Shown: positions 19,455 through 27,982 of the stretch, one piece after another
Layout: each line of letters starts with the position of its first letter
Position numbering within the stretch: the stretch's first letter is position 1
Program-made: the position numbers and the translations under genes
The notes under the pieces: generated by a model
Database searches by the model: none
What the model was told of the DNA's origin: nothing
What the model saw: only the letters and a program-made list of their open reading frames with translations
Assembly: GCF_019972155.1 (NCBI RefSeq)
Contig: NZ_BOVL01000005.1
Coordinates: forward strand, 124,001 to 188,000
Direction: 5' to 3'
Source: Bradyrhizobium sp. RD5-C2
GTDB taxonomy: Bacteria > Pseudomonadota > Alphaproteobacteria > Rhizobiales > Xanthobacteraceae
DNA length: 64,000 nt

Positions 19455-20411
19455 ATGAAGGTATTCACCCGACTGGCGATCTCTGCCGTTCTCGCCGGCA
19501 TGGCCATGCAGGTTGCGGCAAGCGACCTGCAATCGAGCCGGCGATCGATTTCGTATCACACGGTGGACGTTCTGGGCCTCAACATCTTCTACCGCGAAGC
19601 CGGGCCGGCCGACGCACCGGTCGTGCTGTTGCTGCACGGCTTTCCTTCCTCATCGCGGATGTGGGAGCCGCTGCTGCCTCTGCTGGCGGATAAATATCAT
19701 ATCATCGCCCCTGATTATCCCGGATTCGGCAACAGCAGTGCGCCTGCGCCGTCCCATTTTGAATACACCTTCGACAATCTCGCGCGCGTGACGAGCGAGT
19801 TCGCGACAAAGCTCGGTCTTGGTCACTATGTGCTGTTCATGCAGGACTATGGCGGGCCCATCGGCTTCCGTCTGGCGCTTGCCCATCCCGAACGTATCAG
19901 CGCCATCATCATCCAGAACGCGGTCGCCCACGAACAGGGTTTGGGCCCGGTTTGGGAAGCGCGCAGGAAGTTCTGGGCGGATCCGGCAGGCGAGCTCGAC
20001 AAGCTCAAGGCCAACTTCACCTCCGCCGACGCGACGCGTTTGCGTCATGTCGGTACGAGCCCGCATCCCGATCGCTACGATCCGGATATGTGGGGTGACG
20101 AATCCGCGTTTCTGGCCCGCCCGGGCCAGGCCGACATCCAGGCCACGCTGTTCCTGGATTACCGGACTAACGTTGCCTCCTATCCGCTCTGGCAGAAATG
20201 GCTTCGCGAGACGCAGCCGCGAACCCTTGTCCTCTGGGGCAGATACGACCCGTCCTTCATTGTCGCCGGTGCAACCGCCTATGCCGACGATGTGCCGAAA
20301 GCCGAGGTGCACATCCTGGACGCCGGACATTTCGCACTCGACGAAGCGACCGACGAGATCGCCACGCTGGTTCGCGATTTCCTTGCGCGTCTGGACCAGC
20401 ACAAGGAATGA
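19455..20411 (+). CDS. Exported alpha/beta hydrolase with Asp nucleophile
   Basis: 318-residue alpha/beta hydrolase with a signal peptide (cleavage near QVAAS-DLQ). The oxyanion motif HGFPSSSRMW is at 61-70. The nucleophile elbow is MQDYGGP with Asp131 where esterases have Ser, the acid is Asp265 (WGRYDP) and the base His292 (AGHFALDE). An Asp nucleophile points to epoxide hydrolase or haloalkane dehalogenase chemistry. The residue after the nucleophile is Tyr, not the Trp that binds halide in dehalogenases, so a dehalogenase is less likely. GGGAG precedes the ATG by seven bases. Confidence 0.82.
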   Translation: MKVFTRLAISAVLAGMAMQVAASDLQSSRRSISYHTVDVLGLNIFYREAGPADAPVVLLLHGFPSSSRMWEPLLPLLADKYHIIAPDYPGFGNSSAPAPSHFEYTFDNLARVTSEFATKLGLGHYVLFMQDYGGPIGFRLALAHPERISAIIIQNAVAHEQGLGPVWEARRKFWADPAGELDKLKANFTSADATRLRHVGTSPHPDRYDPDMWGDESAFLARPGQADIQATLFLDYRTNVASYPLWQKWLRETQPRTLVLWGRYDPSFIVAGATAYADDVPKAEVHILDAGHFALDEATDEIATLVRDFLARLDQHKE

Positions 20412-20452
20412 TGTCGAAAACCTGCCGCCGTCCGGATGACCGGTTGAGTCTG

Positions 20453-22015
20453 TCACCCCACCATGCGCTCGCGGCCGGACCAGAAGCGTGCTTTCAGCAC
20501 CTTCTTGTCGACCTTGCCGACGCCGGTCATCGGCAGCTCCTTGACGAACTGGATCTGCTTCGGCGCGTGCGCCGAGCCCTTCTTTGCCTTCACGAGGCCA
20601 ATCAGCTCGTTAGCGTCGGGCGTCGAGCCCTCGCGCGCCACCACGACCGCGGTGACGGCCTCGCCCCATTTGTCGTCGGGCACGCCGACCACCGCGACCA
20701 TCGCAACATCAGCATGCTGCGACAGCACATCCTCGACTTCGCGTGGAAAGATGTTGAAGCCGCCGGAGACGATCATGTCCTTCTTGCGGTCGAGAATGAA
20801 CATGTAGCCGCGCTCGTCCTTGCGCGCGATGTCGCCGGTGTGCAGCCAGCCGCTCTTCAGCGTCTCCGCCGTGATGTCGGGCCGCTTCCAGTATTCGGCC
20901 ATCACATGCGTGGCGCGCACGCAGATCTCGCCGGCCTCGCCAGTCGCGACCTCCTGGTCGTCCTGATCGAGGATCTTCACCTGGCAGGCGGTGATCGGGA
21001 AGCCGCAGGACAGGAACAGCTCCGGCGTCTTCGGGTCATGGTCCGCCTTGCGCAGCACCGAGACCGGATAGCATTCGGTCTGGCCGTAGAGCTGCGAGAA
21101 CACCGGGCCGATCCGCGCGATGCCCTCGACCAGCCGACTCGGCGACATCGCGGAGGCGCCGTAGAGCAACAGCTCGAGCGAGGAGAGGTCGGTCTTGGGA
21201 AGCGCCGGGTGATCCAGCATCACATAGATCATGGTCGGCACGAACAGCGTGAAGTTGATCTTCTCGCGCGCGATGGTCGTGAACACGGCTTCCGGATCGA
21301 ACCCCTTCAGCATGTGCACGGTGCCGCCGCGCATCAGCGTCGGCAGCACTTTTGTACCCGCGACATGGCTGATCGGCGCCACCGTGAGATAGCGCGGCGT
21401 CTCTGGAATCTCGAAGTCGGCGAGGATGGCGGCGGCGAAGCCGCCAAATTCGCGGTGATAGCGCAGTGCGCCCTTGGATTTGCCGGTCGTGCCGCCGGTG
21501 TAATTTAACGTCGAGATGTCGTCCTCGCGGGCGAAGTTCTTCGCGGTCGCGCTGCCGGCATCCTCGACCACCTGCAACAGGTCGGCGCCGTAATCCGCCG
21601 GGCCGAGCGTGAACACGGTCTTCAGGCCCGCCGCCTTCGCCGCGAGCTCGCCGCCGCGATCGCGAAACGTGATGCCGTCGATGATCAGCATCTCGGCCTC
21701 GGAGTCCTCGATCTGGAACAGCTGGTCGTCGAGCGAACCGAGCGGGTGCAGCCAGGTGATCGCAAGCCGCGACAATTGGGCCGCGACGCCGGCGCACCAG
21801 CTGTCGGCACGGTTAGCAGTGAGCATCGCGACGCGGGTGCCCGGCGCAAAGCCGAGCCGCGTGAACACGCTCTGCATCCGTCCGATCAAATCGGTCGCGC
21901 CCTGATAGCTGAGCGAGCCGCCCGGCCATGCGAAGGCCGTGCGCGACGGATAGCGCGCCAGCGCGCGCAAGGTCTGCTCGCACACCGCTGGAAATGCATA
22001 GAGCGGATTGCTCAT
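20453..22015 (-). CDS. Acyl-CoA synthetase (AMP-forming)
   Basis: Acid-CoA ligase of 520 residues with NYTGGTTGKSKGA (171-183), YGQTECYP, GWLHTGDIARKDERGY, DRKKDMIVSGGFNIFP and a C-terminal TGVGKVDKKVLK carrying the catalytic Lys. It is one of three acyl-CoA ligases in the window and differs clearly from the one at 6059-7741, so it probably prefers another acid. It is divergent, with a 65-bp gap, from a nitronate monooxygenase-family gene, which may share its regulation. The substrate is not predictable. Confidence 0.9.
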   Translation of the reverse strand: MSNPLYAFPAVCEQTLRALARYPSRTAFAWPGGSLSYQGATDLIGRMQSVFTRLGFAPGTRVAMLTANRADSWCAGVAAQLSRLAITWLHPLGSLDDQLFQIEDSEAEMLIIDGITFRDRGGELAAKAAGLKTVFTLGPADYGADLLQVVEDAGSATAKNFAREDDISTLNYTGGTTGKSKGALRYHREFGGFAAAILADFEIPETPRYLTVAPISHVAGTKVLPTLMRGGTVHMLKGFDPEAVFTTIAREKINFTLFVPTMIYVMLDHPALPKTDLSSLELLLYGASAMSPSRLVEGIARIGPVFSQLYGQTECYPVSVLRKADHDPKTPELFLSCGFPITACQVKILDQDDQEVATGEAGEICVRATHVMAEYWKRPDITAETLKSGWLHTGDIARKDERGYMFILDRKKDMIVSGGFNIFPREVEDVLSQHADVAMVAVVGVPDDKWGEAVTAVVVAREGSTPDANELIGLVKAKKGSAHAPKQIQFVKELPMTGVGKVDKKVLKARFWSGRERMVG

Positions 22016-22080
22016 GTCGTTGTCCCTCCCGCCTTTGTCTTTGGCCTCTCTCGTGCCAATGTTGGCGCAACGCTAACACA

Positions 22081-23079
22081 ATGATGCAGGGAAGAAACAA
22101 CTTGTCCGCTGATCTTCTCACGCGTTTTCGCGATCGCCTCCGGTTGCCGCTGATTGCCGCGCCGATGTTTCTGGTGTCGGGCGTCGAGCTGGTGGTAGCC
22201 GCCTGCCGCAACGGCGTGATCGGTTCGTTTCCGACGGTGAATTGCCGTGAGACGGAACAGCTCGATGCGTGGCTCGGCGACATCGAGCACCGCCTGCAAG
22301 CGCATGCCGATGCAAGCGGCAGCGCGACCGCGCCGATCTGTCCGAACCTGATCGTGCATCGCTCCAACACGCGGCTGGCGCAGGATCTCGCAGTGCTGCT
22401 GCGGCACAAGCCCGAGCTCGTGATCACCTCGGTCGGCTCGCCGGCGCCGGTGCTCGCGCCGTTGCACGATGCCGGCGCGCTTGTTTTCGCCGACGTCGCC
22501 TCGATCCGTCATGCCGAGCGCGCGGCAGCAGCCGGCGCCGACGGGCTCGTGCTGCTCACCGCGGGCGCCGGCGGGCAGACCGGCTGGCTCAATCCGTTCG
22601 TGTTCGTCCGCGCGGTGCGCGCGTTCTTCGATGGCCCGATCGTGCTGGCCGGCGGCATCAGCGACGGTCACGCGCTGCGCGCCGCGGAGGCGCTTGGCTG
22701 CGATCTCGCCTACATGGGCACCAAGTTCATCGCGACGCGCGAGAGCATGGCGGACGCGAGGTACAAGCAGATGCTGGTCGAGGCGACCGCCGACGATATC
22801 CTGCTCACGACGGCCTTCACGGGCCTGCAGACCAACATGCTGCGGCCCTCGATCGAGGCCGCCGGGCTCGATCCCGACAATTTGCCGGCGCGCGGCGCGA
22901 TCGACATCGGCAAGGACATCGACATCGGCGCTCGCGAAAGCCGGCCGAAGCGCTGGCGCGACATCTGGAGCGGCGGTCATTCCACCTCGGGGGTGACCGG
23001 GGTGCTCGCGGTCGATGATCTGCTGGCCCAGACGATCGCCGAGTACGAGGCGGCAAGCGCGCGGGTGCGGCTCGCCTGA
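22081..23079 (+). CDS. Nitronate monooxygenase-family flavoprotein (copy 2)
   Basis: Second member of the NMO/2-nitropropane dioxygenase family in the window, 332 residues, with LPLIAAPMFLVSGVELVVAAC, flavin-site GADGLVLLTAGAGGQTG and GCDLAYMGTKFIATRES. Start choice is open: the ATG pair at 22081/22084 has no obvious ribosome site, whereas a TTG at 22102 has AGGGAAG seven bases upstream and gives LSADLLTRFRDRL. It is divergent from the acyl-CoA synthetase gene. Its exact substrate is unknown. Confidence 0.87.
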   Translation: MMQGRNNLSADLLTRFRDRLRLPLIAAPMFLVSGVELVVAACRNGVIGSFPTVNCRETEQLDAWLGDIEHRLQAHADASGSATAPICPNLIVHRSNTRLAQDLAVLLRHKPELVITSVGSPAPVLAPLHDAGALVFADVASIRHAERAAAAGADGLVLLTAGAGGQTGWLNPFVFVRAVRAFFDGPIVLAGGISDGHALRAAEALGCDLAYMGTKFIATRESMADARYKQMLVEATADDILLTTAFTGLQTNMLRPSIEAAGLDPDNLPARGAIDIGKDIDIGARESRPKRWRDIWSGGHSTSGVTGVLAVDDLLAQTIAEYEAASARVRLA

Positions 23080-23193
23080 CCCATCAAGTCCCGCCTGTCC
23101 GCTTAACGCGGCATTAACCATGCCAGTTCCAACTATGCGCCACGGGATGGTCCGCCGCCGCGGCTGGCCGCCCGGCAGTAGTGGGAATGCGAC

Positions 23194-23436
23194 ATGGCTT
23201 TTGAGGCGCTCGCCAAGACCCCGGCATCGCTCGACGATCTCCGGAACCGCGTGTTCTACGCCCTGCAGCGGCATCCGCTGTGCCGTCAGGTCGAATTCGA
23301 TATCGTCAGCACGCCGCGCACCCGCCGCACCAACTGGACCGTCAGCCTGCACTCGGTCCAGCCCGGTGCCCTCTGGACGGCGCATGAGATCGTGGCCGAC
23401 ATCCAGGAAGCCTATGAGCTTGACGCTGCGGCCTGA
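23194..23436 (+). CDS. Small conserved protein of unknown function
   Basis: 80-residue soluble protein beginning MAFEALAKTPASLDDLRNRV with GGGAA six bases upstream of the ATG. It contains a segment RHPLCRQVEFDIV followed by TNWTVSLHSVQP and an acidic C-terminal helix. Base use matches neighbouring genes. I do not recognise the family; it looks like a compact alpha/beta domain confined to Bradyrhizobium relatives. Confidence 0.6.
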   Translation: MAFEALAKTPASLDDLRNRVFYALQRHPLCRQVEFDIVSTPRTRRTNWTVSLHSVQPGALWTAHEIVADIQEAYELDAAA

Positions 23437-23544
23437 TTTTCGGGCCGTTTCGGGACAATTTCACCTATTTGGCGCTGTCACGGCACGGTAACGCCGCATT
23501 TCTCGCGCAGTTTGCGGCAACACCGGCCGGGAATGGAGTAGTTT

Positions 23545-24273
23545 TTGACCAGAGCCATCACCCTCGCCGCGCTGACCTGCCTCCTCCTCGCCGGCGCCGC
23601 GATAACAGCCATTTTGGGCCGTGACAGCCTGCCGGCGGCGCAGGCCGACATTGGTCCGGTCGCCAATCGCGCCGGCAAGCAGGACAAGCTCGCGGTCACG
23701 ACGCTTGCCACTGCCGCCTTCGAGGCGCCGCAGCCGGCCGAGCCTCCCGCCAGTCCGTCGCCGCTCCTGCTAAGGGCGCAAGCCGCGATCCCGGGCGCGC
23801 CCGATACCGTGCGTCAGGCCTATGCCTCCGCCGAGCCTGCCGATCTCGGCCTGCCGACGATCACCGACCCCGTCGTTGCGGCCCAGCCGAAGATCGCCGA
23901 GCCCGCATCTGCGCCGGCTGCCCCCGCGCCGCCGCCGAAGGCCGCCGCCAAGCCCGCGCCGCAGAAGACCTACGCGCTGCTCAGCGACGCGCAGATCGCC
24001 GGCATCAAGGACCGGCTGAAGCTGTCATCGTCGCAGGAATACTACTGGCCGGCGGTCGAGACCGCGTTGCGCGCCGTCGCGCGCAAGATCCACGCCAAGC
24101 GCACGGGCAACCCCGCCGCGGGCAGCATGCCGATCGATCCCGACTCCGAGGAAGTCCAGCAGCTGAAGTCCGCAGCGATGCCGCTGTTGTTCCAGCTCCG
24201 CGAGGATCAGAAGAACGAGGTCCGTTCGCTGGCGCGCCTGATCGGCCTCGAACGCGTCGCCTCGATGATCTGA
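23545..24273 (+). CDS. Membrane-anchored or exported protein with Pro/Ala linker
   Basis: 242-residue protein starting at a TTG that has GGAG six bases upstream. An N-terminal hydrophobic helix (ITLAALTCLLLAGAAITAIL) serves as signal or anchor. A Pro/Ala-rich linker (55-140) leads to a helical C-terminal domain (145-242) that begins YALLSDAQIAGIKDRLKLSSSQ and includes a pattern of aromatic and Arg residues (EYYWPAVETALRAVARKIHAK). This C-terminal pattern resembles LTXXQ/Spy-like periplasmic helical domains, but I cannot assign it firmly. It ends at an intrinsic terminator. Confidence 0.7.
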   Translation: MTRAITLAALTCLLLAGAAITAILGRDSLPAAQADIGPVANRAGKQDKLAVTTLATAAFEAPQPAEPPASPSPLLLRAQAAIPGAPDTVRQAYASAEPADLGLPTITDPVVAAQPKIAEPASAPAAPAPPPKAAAKPAPQKTYALLSDAQIAGIKDRLKLSSSQEYYWPAVETALRAVARKIHAKRTGNPAAGSMPIDPDSEEVQQLKSAAMPLLFQLREDQKNEVRSLARLIGLERVASMI

Positions 24274-24280
24274 GCGCAAG

Positions 24281-24315
24281 GGTCGGTCGCGCCGAACCTG
24301 CGGCCGACCATTTTT
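24281..24315 (+). terminator. Rho-independent terminator between convergent genes
   Basis: Stem GGTCGGTCGC / GCGGCCGACC (one mismatch, 9-base loop) followed by ATTTTT. It terminates the plus-strand gene ending at 24273 and touches the stop codon of the minus-strand TIR gene at 24314. Confidence 0.75.
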
Positions 24316-25738
24316 AATGGGCCTCAAGCGGCCGCAGCTTGTCCACCTTGCCCTGGGTTTCGACGAGCAGTTGCTTCATGAAGTCCTTGTTGCGCTTGAG
24401 CCAGGGCTCCAGCGTCTGCCGCACATCGCCCGGCGACTTCTTCTCGATGGCCTGCGCAAGCCGGGTCTGAAACGTCCCCCAATCCTTGAACATCTCCTTC
24501 AAGAGCGCATCGTCGGAGATGTTGATCGTCGACTTGATGTCGCCGACGGTCTCGAGCTCGCGCATGTTGCCCTGTCGCAGGATCGAATCGAGGTTTTCCA
24601 GACATTCGTGGTAGCGCTGCAGCAGATCGTCCCAACGCTTGGCGGTGAAGTCTTCGTCGAGGTTCTCGACTGCGTTGTACAGCGGTTCCAGAAACGACCA
24701 TCGGAAGCGCCGCGCCAGTCGCAGCAGGATCGACAGGAAGACGATGTCCTTCGGCATGTTCTGCGCCACCATCAGCCTTGGATCCTCACTGAATGGCGGC
24801 ATCGGCACGAAGATGATGACGACCGAGAACGGCGTGCTGTCGAGATATTCGAGCCGGGCAATGACCGGCTGATACAGCTTCAGATCGCGGAATATCGGAC
24901 TGAGCACCTGCTCACGGTTTCGCCGGCAGGCGATATCCACGTCGGCGAACGAGTTCGCGACGTAGCTCGTCAACTCGTCGAGCCAGGCGCCGCTGTCATA
25001 CCGATTCTGGGCACTGAGCAGGTCCTCCCAGTCTAGATCAGCGGCATCAGGGCCCGACAGCAGCGTGGTGGTGGCGGGATCCGCTTCCAGCTTCGCATCC
25101 GTCAGGAATCCGCGCGCGCGGTCTGAGGGCGGCAATGCCTTCAGCGCATCGGCCTTCTGCCGGAACGACAACTCATCGCTGAACACGATGCGAAGTCGCA
25201 GACGAAACAGCTCTTCCGGGCGGGTGATCTGCATGAACTGCGCGTGCAAGTCCTTCACCGCCTCGTTGAAGTCGCGGGCGTGATTGGCGTTCAGTTTCGG
25301 CCGCAGCGGCATGGCACCGAAGGTCGGCCGCACGAACAGATCTTCGAGAAACCGCCGGACCTCGTCCTCGCCGATCCCGTAAAACTCGTTCTCCGCCAGC
25401 ATCGGAAACGACGGCGAGCTGTCGACCGAGAACCACAGCACCTTTGACATCAGCTTCAGCGCGCGCTTGTAGCCGTCGAACTGGGCGATCTCGGACGCGC
25501 ACCATGTCCAGTTGTGCTCGGCATTGGTGTGAATAAAGATCAGGCAGTCGGCCTTCGCCGTGTTGTCGATCATCCATTGCCGCCATTCCGTGCCGCCGGG
25601 AATTTCCTCGCAGACGAAGCACTCCACCGAACGTTGACCGTCCAGGCTGCTGAGATATTCGAGCCGCGCCTTCAACAGACGCGCGAGAAATCTGTCTTCG
25701 GCACGATGGCTGATAAAGACCGAGAAATCATTTGGCAT
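24314..25738 (-). CDS. TIR-domain protein (predicted NAD-processing or signalling)
   Basis: 474 residues from the ATG at 25738 (weak GGA six bases upstream; ATG at 25756 possible). Residues 1-110 form a TIR domain: DFSVFISHRAEDRFLARLLK (strand A and helix A), the BB-loop-like ECFVCEEIPGGTEWRQWM, then ADCLIFIHTNAEHNWTWCASE. The WCxxE motif places Glu83 at the catalytic position of NAD-consuming TIRs such as SARM1. The remaining 360 residues are predicted mostly helical and match no family I know; they may sense a trigger or oligomerise. The gene is divergent from the patatin-SLOG-TPR genes, with 395 bp between, and I treat these as one locus. NADase activity is inferred. Confidence 0.8.
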   Translation of the reverse strand: MPNDFSVFISHRAEDRFLARLLKARLEYLSSLDGQRSVECFVCEEIPGGTEWRQWMIDNTAKADCLIFIHTNAEHNWTWCASEIAQFDGYKRALKLMSKVLWFSVDSSPSFPMLAENEFYGIGEDEVRRFLEDLFVRPTFGAMPLRPKLNANHARDFNEAVKDLHAQFMQITRPEELFRLRLRIVFSDELSFRQKADALKALPPSDRARGFLTDAKLEADPATTTLLSGPDAADLDWEDLLSAQNRYDSGAWLDELTSYVANSFADVDIACRRNREQVLSPIFRDLKLYQPVIARLEYLDSTPFSVVIIFVPMPPFSEDPRLMVAQNMPKDIVFLSILLRLARRFRWSFLEPLYNAVENLDEDFTAKRWDDLLQRYHECLENLDSILRQGNMRELETVGDIKSTINISDDALLKEMFKDWGTFQTRLAQAIEKKSPGDVRQTLEPWLKRNKDFMKQLLVETQGKVDKLRPLEAH

Positions 25739-26133
25739 GGCAAATCCGATCTGCATGAATTTTATGCGACGGCTGGCCGTGTCTCGTCGGCCGAATGCCG
25801 CGGCTGTACGTCCCGCCGCGGACTGAATGATAGCTCGTCTCTGAAATCTGCGATCGTCGGGCGCGAAAAAGAAAAACCGCCTGCCAGTGATGTATCTCAC
25901 TATACCTTAGGGTGTGCCATGTGCAAGATACGCAGGGAACCGGCGCGCGACGCCTGCCGTGCTCCGGGATAGACTGACTAAAATTTTTCGAAACTCGGCC
26001 GATGTGTCGATTTGAACGCGTCGCTTCATTTCATGGGCCGGCGCCGTTCGCGCCGGGACCCGCGACCAATTGAGCCCTTCGACCGTGATCGGTCGGTATC
26101 GAGATCAGCAAAAGTCATAGTCAGGGAGCAGTC
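25739..26133. promoter_or_regulatory. Divergent intergenic region of the TIR/patatin locus
   Basis: 395 bp between the TIR gene and the patatin gene with no convincing coding sequence. It is relatively AT-rich around 25870-25990 (for example TAAAATTTTTCG at 25979-25990), which would suit promoters for both directions. I see no clear operator palindrome. GGGAG lies five bases before the patatin ATG. Confidence 0.5.
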
Positions 26134-27273
26134 ATGCCGAAGACCAAGCAGCAGCATCTTGATCGTGACGCCGGACCGAAGCGGATATTGGCGCTCGACG
26201 GCGGCGGCATTCGCGGCATTCTGACGCTCGAATATCTGGCCGCGATTGAGACGCAGTTGCGCGAGCGGCACAAGAACAACGACCTGCTGCTTTGCGACTA
26301 TTTCGACCTGATCGGGGGCACCTCGACCGGATCGATCATCGCAGCCGGGCTTGCCTGCGGCATGACCGTGGATGCCTTGAAGAAGCTCTATCGCGGGATC
26401 GGTACGGACATCTTTCAGGAGTCATTCTGGCGGCGGGGGCTGCTGGCGCCGAAATTCGATTCCGACGCCTTGCAGCACGCGCTCGATGCGCAGCTCGGCG
26501 CCGATACCGTGCTCGGCGGCGATCGCATCCGCACCGGCCTGATGATCATGACCAAGCGGCTCGATACCGGCAGTCCCTGGCCGTTGCACAATCATCCGGA
26601 CGCGACCTTTGCCAAGCAGGACTGTGCGTTGCGGCTGACCCAGGTGGTGCGCGCCAGCACCGCTGCGCCAACCTATTTCAAACCCGAGGAGATCACGATC
26701 TCGGCGCGCGACGGTCACACGGTCAGCGGTGCCTTCGTCGACGGCGGCGTCAGCCCGTTCAACGATCCGGCGCTGCAACTCCTGATGCTCGCGGCACTCC
26801 ATGGCCACGGCTTTCGCTGGCATAGCGGCAAGGACAAGCTGCTGCTGATCTCGGCGGGTACCGGCGTATTCAGGGCGACCTATGCGACCGAACAGATCGT
26901 CCGCATGCCAGCGGCGGAGCAGGGTGTGCGCTCGCTGCAATCGCTCATGGACGATTGCAGCCGGCACAATCACGGCATGCTGCAATGGCTGACCAATTGC
27001 CTGACGCCGTGGCCGATCGATCGCGCGGTGACGGATATGATCGCGGATAGCCAGAACGGGCCGCAACTCGCGACCTACGCGCGCTACAACGTGCTGCTCG
27101 AAACGGCCTGGCTGAAGGAGAAGCTCCGCATCGATCGGACGCCGGACGCGCTTGTGAAGGTTGCCGCGATGGACGACCCCAAGAACATGGACGAACTCGC
27201 CGGGATCGGACAACTCGCCGCGAAGGAGCAGGTCAAGCCGGAACATTTCCCGGCGGCCTTCGATCTCACGTGA
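26134..27273 (+). CDS. Patatin-like phospholipase
   Basis: Ser-Asp dyad lipid hydrolase of 379 residues. The oxyanion-hole motif LDGGGIRG is at 21-28, the nucleophile elbow GTSTG at 62-66 (Ser64) and the DGG motif at 203-205 (Asp203), all intact. There is no signal peptide, so it acts from the cytoplasm on membrane lipids. Size and layout match the bacterial patatins used as membrane-degrading effectors in CBASS (CapV) and related immune systems. It is the first of three plus-strand genes that continue with SLOG-like and deoxyribosyltransferase/TPR proteins, with a TIR gene divergent upstream, which supports an effector role. A housekeeping phospholipase is the alternative. Confidence 0.9.
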   Translation: MPKTKQQHLDRDAGPKRILALDGGGIRGILTLEYLAAIETQLRERHKNNDLLLCDYFDLIGGTSTGSIIAAGLACGMTVDALKKLYRGIGTDIFQESFWRRGLLAPKFDSDALQHALDAQLGADTVLGGDRIRTGLMIMTKRLDTGSPWPLHNHPDATFAKQDCALRLTQVVRASTAAPTYFKPEEITISARDGHTVSGAFVDGGVSPFNDPALQLLMLAALHGHGFRWHSGKDKLLLISAGTGVFRATYATEQIVRMPAAEQGVRSLQSLMDDCSRHNHGMLQWLTNCLTPWPIDRAVTDMIADSQNGPQLATYARYNVLLETAWLKEKLRIDRTPDALVKVAAMDDPKNMDELAGIGQLAAKEQVKPEHFPAAFDLT

Positions 27274-27385
27274 TGCCGCGCGGAGCGGCGTCGCAACACG
27301 CGGACCCCGGCTTCGACAGGGAATTCGCCTTCAGTTAAGTTCGTCACCTGGACACAATGATCCAATCATGAGTCGAGGTGTCGCG

Positions 27386-27970
27386 ATGGCCACGGAACAA
27401 GACGCCAAATCACCGAACACGGTGGTTCTCTTCAGCGGTCACATGATCGATGCGCCAGATCGAAAAACGCCACGCTTTCCACCGGACAAGGAGCCCGCGG
27501 CCGCCGCTGCGATCGCCGACGCACTTGCGAAGATCGGTGTCACCAAAGGTGATCTCGCCATTTGCGGCGGCGCCTGCGGCGGCGACCTGTTGTTTGCGGA
27601 AGCGGCCCTCGCGCAGGGCATGCGGCTTGAAATCTATATTCCATTCGATGAACCGACTTTCCTTGCCGGCTCGGTCGATTTCGCTGGCGGCAATTGGCGC
27701 GCGCGCTATTTCGCGGCGAAATCGAAGGCCACGCTCCATGTCATGCCCGACGAACGGGGGCCGCTGCCGGCCGGCGAAAACGCCTATGAGCGCGACAATC
27801 AATGGATGCTGGAGCGGGCCGCCCGGTTTGGCGACAAGAAGCTCGCCTTTGTCTGCCTGTGGAACGGCGAAGGCGGCGATGGACCCGGCGGCGCCAAGCA
27901 CCTGATGGATGAGGCGGGGCGCAAGACGACGTGGGTTTACTGGCTGGATACAAGAAAATTATGGGACTGA
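27386..27970 (+). CDS. SLOG/LOG-like Rossmann-fold protein (predicted nucleotide-ligand sensor)
   Basis: 194-residue protein. VVLFSGHMIDA (13-23) forms the first strand and loop, LAICGGACGGDLLFAEAAL (58-76) is the glycine-rich phosphate-binding element of SLOG/LOG/DprA-like domains, LEIYIPFDEPTF follows, and the C-terminus holds NAYERDNQWML and LWNGEGGDGPGGAKHL. SLOG domains bind or process nucleotide derivatives such as ADP-ribose and are recurrent partners of TIR domains. The ATG at 27386 has GAGG seven bases upstream, better than the ATG at 27368. It lies 112 bp after patatin and 12 bp before the next gene. Family assignment rests on motif pattern only. Confidence 0.65.
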   Translation: MATEQDAKSPNTVVLFSGHMIDAPDRKTPRFPPDKEPAAAAAIADALAKIGVTKGDLAICGGACGGDLLFAEAALAQGMRLEIYIPFDEPTFLAGSVDFAGGNWRARYFAAKSKATLHVMPDERGPLPAGENAYERDNQWMLERAARFGDKKLAFVCLWNGEGGDGPGGAKHLMDEAGRKTTWVYWLDTRKLWD

Positions 27971-27982
27971 AGGATTTGCAAG

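Noticed and set aside
27161..27385. Longer N-terminus for the SLOG-like protein
   Set aside because: The first 75 residues overlap patatin in another frame and are Arg/Ser-rich; the ATG at 27386 has a clear ribosome site and starts the fold.
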